Origin: Thamnocephalis sphaerospora
Lineage: Eukaryota; Zoopagomycota; Zoopagomycetes; Zoopagales; Sigmoideomycetaceae
Direction of reading: 5' to 3'
Assembly (NCBI GenBank): GCA_003614735.1
Contig: KZ992440.1
Coordinates: forward strand, 1 to 63,948
Length of the DNA: 63,948 nucleotides
Made by a program: the position numbers and the translations under genes. How positions within the stretch are numbered: the stretch's first letter is position 1; every line of letters starts with the position of its first letter. The notes under the pieces are model-generated. The model did not search any database, was not told the DNA's origin, and was given only the letters and a program-made list of their open reading frames with translations. Below, in pieces: positions 11,031 to 21,281 of the stretch.

Positions 11031-14000
11031 TTATTGGACCGGGCCAGGCAGGGGCGCAGGCGTGGGAACTCTCAGCGCGCCCATCTCCTCTTGGTCATAC
11101 TCTGCGGACATTGTTGGCGGTGGCCAGACTTCGGCGAAATAGCCTCGGCTTGCCAATGCGACAGAAGTGGCCGTCTGGAAATTGGCAAGGTCCTCCGCGT
11201 CGTCCTCCGAAGAAAGGGTGTCGTCCAGCCAGCGTTCGTAGCGATCCAGTGCCTCTGAATCTTTGGCAAGCCATGGGTCTTCCTCCAGCATAAACTCGGC
11301 ATCAAGAGACTCGAGCAGGGCGTCAATGTCCTCTGGCGTCGGCTCATAGTCGTCTGCCAACTCCATGGGTACCGTACTTGTACCTTGTCCATGTATATAG
11401 CTGGTTGTTTGCAACGCGCGCTGATCCGCAGTACTTGACGTGCGTCGCGGATGCACTACCGCATTGCCTGTCGCTAAGAATACATGCTCGTTGTAGAAAC
11501 TGGCTAGCGCGCGCAATGCTTGCTCCTGCGCCTGAGCGAGTCGGTGCGTTTGCATCATGTACGGTCATCATTGACAACGAGTATACTTGGCATTGCACCT
11601 ACCAGCGCATCGTCGTTGTCCGCTTCGTGCTCGTTACCAATAAGCCATTCGTCGCGCAGATCTTGACGACAGTTCAGATACACGCCAGTAACAACACGCA
11701 TATTGGCTGCGGTACAAGAACAGTTGGCAGTGTTTAGCAGCATCTTGCTGGGACAGCGCAAGACGCAACACCTACCAACGGTGCACCACCATTTCTGGCC
11801 GGCGTAGGGAATAAAGGACTTGCAAACCTTGTAGGCATGCCGCTGGACCGCTTCATGCGCTACCTTGAGAACGCGCTTCAACACCGCCTAGAGTACCGCA
11901 CAGTCAGGTATACTCGCAACTATCGTCGTAGTCTGTGTCCACGTACCGGCGCCTTGTACTGGAGCATCAGCAAGATGCGATGCGCTCGCCGTTTTGCCAG
12001 CGACTGCAAGACGCGCAAAAAATTCATCACGGTAAAGCAATTGCGCCAGCAGGCCAGCTGCTTGTTGGGCTCTCCAGGCAATGGCGGTTCCATGGTAACT
12101 GTGGGCTTCACCTTGACACGCCGTGTACAATGGCTCAGGAAGCTAGGCCAACCGCGCTGTGAGCGTACAGAGCACCGACTCGGCCAGCTCGCATACACAC
12201 CAGTACTGCTCAATCTCATTGCTCGCTCGACATAGCGCAACTGCATCCTGCTGGCCAAGTAGCTTGAGTGACAACGGCAAAAAGTTGTGCTCCACCAGCA
12301 TCTGACTGACATGCTCCTGCATTAACGCGTCTACATACAGAGTTATAGACACCATTGTGCAGTATGTCGCTCATCATGCAACGGTGGCATGATATTCTCA
12401 GCGCGCTAAAAGGATACGACACGCTTTAAAGTGCTTGAGCATCAGCAGTAGAATGGCCGACACTGCCTTCCACATGATCTCCTTGTGTCGCGCTGCATCC
12501 AGTTCTTCCGTGTTCACTGAGAAATGTAATGTCAGTGGCCAGGCATACCGCCAGGGATGTGTCTGCACGCTCACCTTGTCGCCATGTCTCGGAATCACCG
12601 CTATTCTGTTTGGCCGCCGTGGCTTTCCCGTTGGGCAGCGTAGCAATCATCACCTTGGATAAGAACATGATGGCCAATTCTAGTCGTGGTAGCGACAGAC
12701 GCTATAGCGACAGTAGTCAGCTTCCCGTACATAACGCTGCCAATCAGTGCTTAGTCCAGAAACTTGCATAAAACTCACGGATACGGCGCTGGCGCTCCAA
12801 CAGCTCTGCAGGAATAGCGCCGTCTGCACTCTTTGTACTCATAGAAGCGCTGCCAGGCAGCGTTACAGGCAGGCCACGGTCTACGCGATCCATAGCCTCT
12901 GCCGCTTCGGCAACCTGAAGGGCCGCCAGCGGAATATACATGTAGTCCTCGTAGACTGAACCTGCTTCAGAGAGCGCTTTTGGAAGCAGATCTTCATCAG
13001 CAACACCAGCACCCGTAGACGCCGTGTCTGCAGAAGGTGTAAACGGAAACAGAAAAGACCTGCTAGTCTCCTGAGACATTGCCGCCCGCATCGGATGCTT
13101 CTCCTTGCGATCACGCACTGGCCGCAGCAGAGCGGCCGCAGGGCCTGTAGAAGATGCGGTCATTGCAATAGCATAGCGTGTTCGATCTGATGCGGTGCTG
13201 TCGGGCACGAGGATGGGGTATTTAACGGCGAGCTCCTCGTAAAAGTACTGGTGATCGTACGGATATGCCTTTGGCCGAGCTGCACGCGCCGTAGAGCTGA
13301 CATTAGCACATGTAGCGGCACCATCGCGCACGCTACATACTTGGGTCGTTCGTGAGCGGCAGGTCTAGCGCAGTACGCTTTGCATCTCGAATTCGGTGCG
13401 CCACGCTCCAATCGCCCAACGTTGCCAGCATCACTTTCCACAGCGTTAGAAGCAGCTAGCATGCCAGCGACAAGAGATGAAAGATTAGCTGGTACGCCTA
13501 TCATAGCTACAGCACTTTGCTGCACCTTTTTCACCGGAAAGCCCTTCACGCTCTTCTCCATCAAACGCGCAACCGTGTCCAGTAGCATAGCCGCAAGAGG
13601 CGCACCAATATCCACTACATACAGTTGACACCGCATTAGCCAAGTGCACCAACAGGACACGCGCTGCGCGTGACCCGCACCCAATGTGTCATAGATGACG
13701 GTCCCTTCGTCACGCAACGACTCGATCAGCATATAAATGAGCGTAAGGTAGAGCTCAATTTCCACGCAGATTCTTTCGGCGCCCACAACCACGGTAGCCG
13801 TAGCGGTCGGCATTTCTCTGCGCGCACAGCAGCAACGGCAAAGTGTAAGTAGCGCCAACAATGGCCGCGTACTCCTACCCGGCATCTGCACCCTTACCGT
13901 GCCTCTTGCAGCATACCTCGTGCGCGTTCCAATGCACGAACGTAGACGTGCAGCGCACCAAGATGTAACAGCATGCGATTATTGTCGCGGATTGCCTGCA

Positions 14001-14789
14001 ATTGTTGGTCACCTGTTCGACACTCGTGCCATGCACCTACGCATCGCAGACAGCTCAGCCCAGACAGCCCAGCCTGCGGCTCACCGTGCACCATCCTACC
14101 CTGAACAATGTAGATGAGCTTGCGCGCTGTATTCATGTGCGTCGTCGCCGTCGGGTCATCCAGAATAGCAAGCATGCCGCTTAGGTCCTTCAGCTTGCGT
14201 TCGTCAGGCAGCTCGTTCCAGACCGCTGCGGCACCCAGCATACATCGTCAGCACGGCCTACTGGCGCTTACGTGGACTCTTACTCTACGCACCCCTCCCT
14301 GCGCCGGACGCCTTCTCGCCGCGGCCTTCTTCGGCGTCGTCTACCGCTTCCTTGTCGGCGTCTCGTTCCCGCCGACTGCGGTCATCCTTTTGGTAGTCGC
14401 GCACAAACAGCTGGTAGTTTTCCTGCCATTGACGGCTCTCCGCGTAGCTGTAGAATTCGTTCAGCTCGTGCGTTACCGTGTCAATCGGCGCATACTCGAA
14501 TTGCAAGCTAGGCGCTGCAGCCTAGAATCGCCGACGTGTGCGCATTAGTGCGTTGCTCGCTCGCCACGTCCGCTCACAGCCGCGCCACCTTGGACTTGGT
14601 CGACATCTGCTTAGCGTATTGCTGTAGTTGTGCCAGCGCGATTTGCTTGCCAGGTGGAGGTGGCGGAAGCGACTGCGGTGGCGGCTGACCCAGTGCGCCC
14701 GACGGCGCCCTTGTACTCTGGCCGGTCTCGCCTATCGCGCCAACACCCTTGGACAGACCGCGCGACATGGTTGGGCGCTCGGTCAGCAT
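11031..14789 (-). CDS. FAR11: Far11/STRIP (HAM-2) subunit of the STRIPAK phosphatase-kinase complex
   Basis: Scaffold of the striatin-interacting PP2A complex, which controls cell fusion, mating arrest, septation and endomembrane signalling in fungi. Model (minus): 14578..14789, 14293..14507, 14100..14225, 13898..14036, 13681..13817, 13341..13614, 12779..13296, 12575..12679, 12418..12516, 12201..12330, 11947..12133, 11776..11887, 11603..11706, 11031..11531, about 952 aa with all phases consistent. Family marks: the N1221 domain (FEYAPIDTVTHELNEFYSYAE near residue 73), ARKLIYIVQG, NNRMLLHLGALHVYV, then the DUF3402 part with LAIMFLSKVMIATLP, KAVSAILLLMLKHFKA, HVSQMLVEHNFLPL, FLRVLQSLAKRRAHRILLMLQYKAP and NCRQDLRDEWLIGNE. 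The tail is acidic. Individual junctions in 13.3-11.7 kb are less certain than the identity. An alternative start is the Met at 14768. Confidence 0.88.
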
Positions 14790-15204
14790 GTTCCTCAATG
14801 ATATACTAGTGGCGAAAAAAGATAGAGTGGCCTAGTGTTACCACGGGGTTTGATAGATTCAACCGCGCCTATAAATGGCGGCCCATACGCGTGCTGCGAT
14901 GCTTGCTCCTGTTCCTCACATATCACAATACATCCCATCGCTCCACATTCGTCGCTGCCACCGCAGTTCCACTGCCGTCGCAACACTAGCACAGTTGGCT
15001 CGGCAGCCTGCGCTCGTCACATAGAATGGCACCATGCAGCATCGGTGGCTCATACGCTCGGCCAACGAGCAAACGCCATGCACATGCTGTTGCTAGCACA
15101 GATGATAGACAGACACCTCGTTTATTGACTCGCTAAACAGGAGATACAATGGCGTCACAGTACATCCTATGCGGCCAATTGCACGGCAGTACATCGAGAC
15201 ACTA
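14790..15204. other. intergenic between FAR11 start and O-methyltransferase stop
   Basis: 415 bases that must hold the FAR11 promoter and the 3' end of the O-methyltransferase transcript. I see no further gene. Confidence 0.45.
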
Positions 15205-16025
15205 CTAGTTGCAGATGCTAATGGCGACTGCATCCTCCTGCTTACTGTACTCAACGTGCGACATGATCAACCGGGAGTTGTAGCGCTCGTTCTCGCTGAC
15301 ATAGGACCAGTATTCGGGAGCTCCTGGCATGATAATATTATCGCCCACAACCACAGAGCCCTATGGGCGCAAAGGATTAGCGGCGTGCTGAGGTATACTC
15401 ACGAGCACTACCTACCTTGGCGAGCAGACGCTTGTCCTCAAGAAGCCTCAAATCTGGCACGTAGCGGCTCTTCAAATGATCAATAAAGACAAAGTCGACC
15501 CGCGTAATCTCGCCGTGAGTGGCGAGAAAGTCGTCGATGGCTCCGTCGAACGTGCCATTGATGATTTCAACGGTGTCGACAAGACCGGCAAAACGGACCA
15601 CCTCACTGGATACACGATGGCGCAGTTCGTTCGGCTCAAACGAATAGTACTTGGCTCCTGGCGTCAACTGGCGTGCCAAAGAGCCAAAACGCACCGCGCT
15701 GTAGCCGCAATAGGCGCCGAGTTCCAATGCCACTTTTGGCTTTGCCTGTCGCAGTGCTTCGTCCACCAAATTGCCCTTCTCATCGCCGACAAACATGACC
15801 CACTCGACACCTTTGCCGAAGCGGTCCATGGCCTCGATCACGCTGCTTGGATCGCCTTGTCTGGCATGCTCGTGTACAAAGCGCAGTACGCGTTCCTCGA
15901 CTATGTGCGGGATAGCACACATACAATAGTTAGCGGAAGCAGATTGCAGTCCAAGGCGGTAGACACAGTGCATACTTACTGGTGTCGCTGCTGCTGTGGT
16001 TGTTATTCTGCATAGTGGTAGACAT
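15205..16025 (-). CDS. catechol O-methyltransferase-like SAM-dependent methyltransferase
   Basis: Transfers methyl from S-adenosylmethionine to a catechol-type hydroxyl. Model (minus): 15980..16025, 15416..15900, 15205..15360, giving 228 aa, the usual COMT size. Visible motifs: the SAM-binding LELGAYCGYSAVRFG, the acidic ribose-binding YYSFEPNE, the metal and catalytic block FVFIDHLKSRYVPDLRLLE and a late VVVGDNIIMPGAPEYWSYV, which supplies the Asp and Asn ligands for Mg2+. GDEKGNLVDEAL upstream is the family signature for the first helix. The start is the ATG opening a short Ser/Asn-rich leader, followed after a 79-nt intron by IEERVLRFVHEHA. The reading frame is intact. The fungal substrate is unknown. 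Confidence 0.92.
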
Positions 16026-17023
16026 GTTGGGGAATTGCAATAGCCTGGCAAAGCACCAGCCATGGAGCCGTTGGTCTTCTATGCCGTACGGCATCGCCCC
16101 ATGATGACGTAGCTATCAAGCACCGACGAGCTTAAACCAATGGCTAAATAAAGCATTTGTTGCACTGATTGAGCTAGTAACCCATTTGCCAAATACCCGC
16201 CCCGACTGATAGCACGGTAGCACGGCGCGAGATACAATGTCGATTTGCGCGTGCTTGTGTGCTGTAGTACTACGTTCCCACAGAACAGGCAGCAAAAAGC
16301 CATCAGATAAGTGTCTAGACAATCAATGACCTGTCGTCTTAGTTAGCATCATTGGCCGGCATACCTGACACAAGCCGAATAGCGCTTTATGCATACTAAC
16401 GAGCACAACAGGTGGCTCACCACAAGACACGAGCGGTGATCTGCTCTAGCTCTGTTTATTATGCAAGCACAGCAGTCTGTCTAGGCAATGGCATAAACGC
16501 CATTTTGTAGATACTATAGCCGGCGGCAATACATAAAATGCCGCCAGATTCGCTGTGAGATACGACGACAGGCATTGCTGCTTTTCGCAAGGCCATATTC
16601 CTGATAACCATGTAACTAAAGAGGCAGACTGAGAAGAGCGCACGCGGCGTGAGACAGATTTGTGCTTCATGGTGCTTTTGCTATTTGCACAGGCTACGCG
16701 GCATTGTTACCGGCAACTATCCTACCAATGCTTACTAATCGTGTGTGGACTTGCAAGCACTTGGCACTACCGGCCCGATCAGCGGATTGCAGATACCTAT
16801 GTCGCAAGCACGTAAAAAAGGTCGTCTTTTTGGTTACTGGGGAGTATCCCACTGACGTTTTATTAAGTGTCGGTGGACTCGTAAGCGTAAATCGCCCCCA
16901 GCCTGACTAGCGGTTCGCTGACTAGCATGTCGTAAACACAAGTAGGTAAAAAAGGCCGCTTTTCCGTAAAAATCAGTATTTTAGTTTGCAACATGGTGTA
17001 TAATTTTGAAGCTCATTTGTATT
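16026..17023. other. intergenic region with short A/T-rich direct repeats
   Basis: About 1 kb without a supportable gene. It contains two imperfect copies of a motif (16799-16832 and 16927-16955) that both read atgtcg, then gtaaaaaagg, then a C/T-rich end. Each copy can fold as a small A/T hairpin. They lie 195 and 70 bases upstream of the tRNA. Confidence 0.4.
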
Positions 17024-17096
17024 GGGGGTCTAGCTCAAATGGTAGAGCGCTCGCTTAGCATGCGAGAGGTACTGGGATCGATGCCCAGGTCCTCCA
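17024..17096 (+). tRNA. tRNA-Ala (anticodon AGC)
   Basis: A 73-nt cloverleaf with a 7-bp acceptor stem (starting GGGGGTC, ending GTCCTCC plus discriminator A; one wobble pair and one U-U mismatch), a D arm with the A-box-like tagctcaaatggtag, an anticodon stem ctcgc/gcgag with loop ttAGCat, and a T stem ctggg/cccag. AGC reads alanine GCU/GCC codons. No intron. Five T residues at 17098-17102 serve as the RNA polymerase III terminator. The T loop starts A-T-C rather than T-T-C, which also departs from the usual B box; otherwise it looks functional. Confidence 0.93.
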
Positions 17097-18024
17097 CTTT
17101 TTGCCTCTTATGGCCTGTAACTTTTGTGTTTCCGGCCAGTCCGACTGTAAAGCTTTCGCATCCGGGGCTAGGTGTATTGAACGTGTAATGATAGAATTAG
17201 GTCAGCTGGTCCAGGGTGAGTGGAAGGGCTACGAAAGCGAATAGAGTGTGCTGACGTTGAGGGCTGACTGGCAATATCCGCCGTTACAGAAATCTGTGTC
17301 GGCGTTCATGCCAGTGTCGATGTAATGGAGCGTGGATTTTGTCTCGTTGCGCAAACCAAAGCTCCCCTAGTGTTGTTGAAGCATGATCGAGCGTAGAAAA
17401 TGGGTGTATGAATTACGACCACACTGCAGGTGGCGACCTTGATCAGGGTTTGCCGTCGCTCAATGATAGACATCGATCTTGCTGAGTAAAAGTAGCGGCA
17501 TAACCAACCTAACAGGTAAGGGCACGCCAGAGTTGGCAGGCACTGTGGCGTGTTGCCTTTGCCAGTCTAGAGCTCGCACTAGACTTTTTGTACAAAGTTA
17601 CCAAGTGCTGGTCTGAATCTGGATAGTAGCCGTAGCACTGTGTTGCGTAAAAGACGCACGGTTGGCTGGTCATAGCCGAGGCACGGGATCACCAGGGAAG
17701 AATCACGATCGTGACGAGAACAGTGGCGTCGTTTACTGCGCATTTGTCTTGCAGCGTTGGGACACACCGCACAGTTCGAGGAAGACTCCCTGTGCGTGCG
17801 ACTGTAACGGTGGGTGGAACAGGTCATGCATGGGCGCATCTGGCTGCCTTTGCAAGTGCGAGATGTAAGGGTGCGCTGAGCGGATGGTAGGGTGTATGAT
17901 CTGCCACCTATTAATGCGCGTGCACAATTTGTTCTTTCAGCCCCGCATCCGCTTCACATGTGCTCGGTAGGCCTGGCACGTTCGCTTCGTTTGTTTGCCC
18001 TTTTACCCCGTACCGTTTGTAGCA
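17097..18024. other. intergenic between tRNA-Ala and acyltransferase
   Basis: About 930 bases with no gene I can support. The T-tract directly after the tRNA is its terminator, and the distal part should contain the acyltransferase promoter. Confidence 0.45.
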
Positions 18025-19550
18025 ATGGCTATTACTACGCCTACCGCCGGCGTGGCCGAGGACGCCTGCGACCAGTCAACCAAGCAAAATGAGCGTCAGT
18101 CGGCGTTGCCTTTGCATGGCCATGGCGACCAGACAGCATCTCGCACAAAGAGCGCTGTGCCGGTGAAGGCAGGCCCGCGCCCGGGTCGTCTGCCGCGTGT
18201 TACTGGTCTGCGCGTCTACCTGCAGCCGGTCTTTTCTTCGCTGCTTTTATTCGTGTCAGTGCTGGCTGTCAACATGCTGATTCCTATCTGCTGGCTGGGC
18301 TCGCTTCCGCCAGTGCGTCGTTGGCTTCCGGAAGACCCGGTGCGCACCGGCCGGCGCATTGGCCGTGAAATATTTGGCGCCGCCATGGTGCTCATCAATC
18401 AGTGGTTTGCACCGATGACAATGTACATCACTGCGGAGGGCATGTCGCTAGGCGAGCTGTTTGAAGACGGGGTTGTGAGCGAATGGGGCGACTTGAAGCT
18501 ACCCAGCCGAGTGGTGGTCATGGCCAATCACCAGGTACGCTTGCAGAGCGTGGCAACTGTTTCCTGGTGTTGGCGAACTAACATTCTGCGCTAATCATAT
18601 CGTTACCGGCAGACATACCCGGATTTTTTGTATATATGGTGTGTACGTTGCATACTGATGCGTGAGCCACTGGGTATCCGCTAATCCGCAGACACCTTGC
18701 TGATAGGGTTTTTGCCTACTTGGCAAAGCTACATGGCGCTATGCTTATTCTGCTCAAGTCTGGCTTTGAGCATCTGCTGCTGATTGGCTCGGGCATGAAG
18801 TTCTTTGACTTTGTCTTTCTGCGCCGTCAATGGGGAGCGGATCGTGCCAACATTACGGCTCGTCTAGAGCGTGCAAAGGGGGGTTGGGAGCGCGACAACC
18901 CGTTGGCACTGCTTATTTTTCCCGAGGGAACGGTGCTTTCGGAAGGCACGCGCAGCAAGATGTACGCGTTTGCCAAAAAGACCGATGTGGTAAGATTTTC
19001 GCCGCGACCATACTGCTTCATCTGGCGTTCCTCATAACAATCGTGATCCTGCACTTAGCAATTCAAGCTGCCCAAGCATTGTTTGTTGCCACGTGTTACA
19101 GGGCTTTATCACATACTGGACAAGCTGCAGGATGGCAACGTCGATTATCTCTATGATCTTACCATGGCTTTCTCGGGTCTTGGTGCCGACGAGATTGCCG
19201 AGGATGTGTACAAGCTGGTAGACAGCTTTTGGTACGGCGAGAATGCAGAGCGCCTGCACATACGCGTTCGCCGCTGGCATATTTCGACCGAGGTGCCAGT
19301 GCAGGAGGGCGTCGAGGCGTTTGGTGCCTGGCTCAATGAGCGCTGGCTGGAAAAGGACCAGATGCTAGAGCGATTCTATGCAACCGGCAGCCTAGCCCTC
19401 GGCGCCACGGAAGCCGAGCGCGAGGACGAGACTGTGGTTCAACCGATGTGCGTGCGCTCACGTACGCATGATCTTGCACCCGTGGCGCTCCTCTTTGGCA
19501 TCTACTGGATGGCCTGGCGGCTTGTGTGCACCGTGTTTAGCTACTTGTAG
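18025..19550 (+). CDS. PlsC-family lysophospholipid acyltransferase (AGPAT/LCLAT/Cst26-like), membrane protein
   Basis: Acylates a lysophospholipid such as lysophosphatidic acid or lysophosphatidylinositol at the ER or another endomembrane. Exons: 18025..18534, 18613..about 18638, 18692..18989, 19059..19550. Motif I is NHQTYPD (HX4D), split by an intron after the Gln; motif III is LLIFPEGTVLS. A membrane segment LFVSVLAVNMLIPICWL lies near residue 75, and a C-terminal one is ALLFGIYWMAWRLVCTVF. After the acyltransferase core comes LPRVTGLYHIL and a C-terminal domain (WYGENAERLHIRVRRWHI) as in the long-chain eukaryotic members. The small second exon is problematic: joining its best donor (18639) to the only workable acceptor (18691) makes a TGA codon across the junction, so the model there is unresolved. 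Confidence 0.85.
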
Positions 19551-19627
19551 TTGTCGCATTACCGGTCTATAAACAAAGCCTCTGAACTCTTTTCTTGTTT
19601 GCAGTAATCGTGACATACAGACAGAGT

Positions 19628-20955
19628 ATGCATGCCGTTCGTCATGCTGTGGCACCGGCCTTGGCACCGACCAGAGGAATCCAGGCCTGTGTGTGGCGCA
19701 CTGTTAGTACAAGAGGTCACAACCTGCCAAGGCTGCGGGCTGGTGCTGGAATCGTGAGCCGTCGTCTATACGCTGCGTCCAGAGAAGGCGACGACGACAG
19801 ACGAGCGCCGCGCAATGACCGGAGCAGCAGCAATGCTAGTCAGCTTGGCGCGCAGCGTATGCAGCGCAGTGGAGCTTGGAGGTCTTCTATGGCGCACGGT
19901 GAGAGGCAGCGTGCTGGTAACTTTGGCTGTACATCATCCTCAACTTTGGCATCAGTACGGGAGACGGGAGGAGCCATCGATGGTATGATCGGTAGACCGC
20001 GCGACCATCAGAATGCAACTACTGCCATTTCAGACAGGCGTCGTGCGGCTCAGCGGCAGTATGTGCCTCCCCAACCAATCGCTACACCTGCAGAAAGCGT
20101 GAATGCTGGCACAACGACCAAAACCAGGGAGCTTCGATGGCCAAAGAAAGAAAAGGTAGCAGCCGTGTGTACGGTCGGCCGTGCTTGCTGTGCCGCTGAC
20201 GTTGCCGCACGCAGACGCTCTACCCAATCGATACCGTCACACTAGTGCGCATGCTGAGCAGTGGTTTGCGCGCACACACGCGAACTACCATGACTGTAAT
20301 TGTGCGGCCCTGGCCTAATGGGATACCTCCAATGGGTAGGAGCAGATGGCATTTGATGCATCCTAATAGTCGGCGTGCAAGTGCTAATACACGGGAACCA
20401 TCGATTGATAGATCGGAAAACAAACGCGCCGGCTAAAGGGCGGCGTGTCGCTTATGTCACATCAAAAAAGAGGATCAGTAAGCTGGCTGTGCGTCGAAAT
20501 CGTGCACGGCGCCGACTCACCGCAGCAGCTCGGCAAATACTGCCGAAAGAATCGGTGCCAGGTACGTCTAGGCAAAAGGCAGTCTTTGCCTACTATGCAA
20601 TACTGATGACGTGGTCTATTTGCGTTTCATAGGTTATGATTACCTGCTAGTTGCGCGGGCCGATACGCTGACTGCAGACTTTACACTGGTCTTGGAGGAC
20701 TTGCGCACGGCGTTACGAAGTCTGCGACTACATGTAGATAGCCCGCCACAAGCACCTCAAAGACAGTTCAAACCCAGGGGTACATTTGGTGCTGGGGCAT
20801 CGCAGCATCATGCTCAGCCGAAAAAGAGTGGGCAGCAGCGGTCTGCACGGTCGTCACAGCCACCAGCCGAGTTTTCACAACGATCGCCGCTAGGTGGGCG
20901 GCCATTGGTAAATCGATTTGCAAGTAGAGAGCATACCAAAAAACCGCGACCATAA
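19628..20955 (+). CDS. RnpA-domain protein (bacterial-type RNase P protein component), predicted mitochondrial
   Basis: Model: 19628..20155, 20215..20335, 20382..20561, 20633..20955, giving 383 aa with consistent phases. The N-terminus (MHAVRHAVAPALAPTRG, CVWRTVSTRG, GIVSRRLYAASREG) is basic, hydroxylated and nearly free of acidic residues for 50 positions, as in mitochondrial presequences. A disordered Arg/Ser stretch follows. Residues about 180-310 resemble bacterial RnpA: LVRMLSSGLRAHT at the start, RRVAYVTSKKRISKLAVRRNRARRRL with the RNR signature, and then GYDYLLVARADTLTADFTLVLEDL, which matches the PGYDYV(L/V)IAR and final helix of the family. The C-terminal 85 residues are Gln/Ser/Arg-rich. 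The family protein assists RNase P RNA in 5' tRNA maturation. The gene lies 77 bp after the acyltransferase stop on the same strand. Confidence 0.78.
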
Positions 20956-21122
20956 GCCGAAAGACATGAGTCAGGAGGAATGATACACACACACACACTG
21001 CTACTCGATATCGCCAACAGCGGGCATGGGTATATTAGAGATGAGCGCAACGAAATAATAATGCGGATACGTCACAGAATAGTGGTAGGATGCCTGATTT
21101 GTCCGTTCCTTTGGGTGCGCCT

Positions 21123-21249
21123 CTAGCTGGCCGACTTGGCAGCTGCACTGGTGCGGCGCGCATTTGCCGCAGCACTGCTAGGCAAATGCGGAAGATCTTT
21201 GGTGCCGTGTGCTTGGCGCTCCTTGACCGATGATAGAGTTGCATCGTCA

Positions 21250-21281
<32 letters not shown>

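Noticed and set aside
13160-13891. A separate 243-aa minus-strand protein
   Set aside because: It is read-through of FAR11 exons and introns; the parts match the STRIP family only when spliced with their neighbours.
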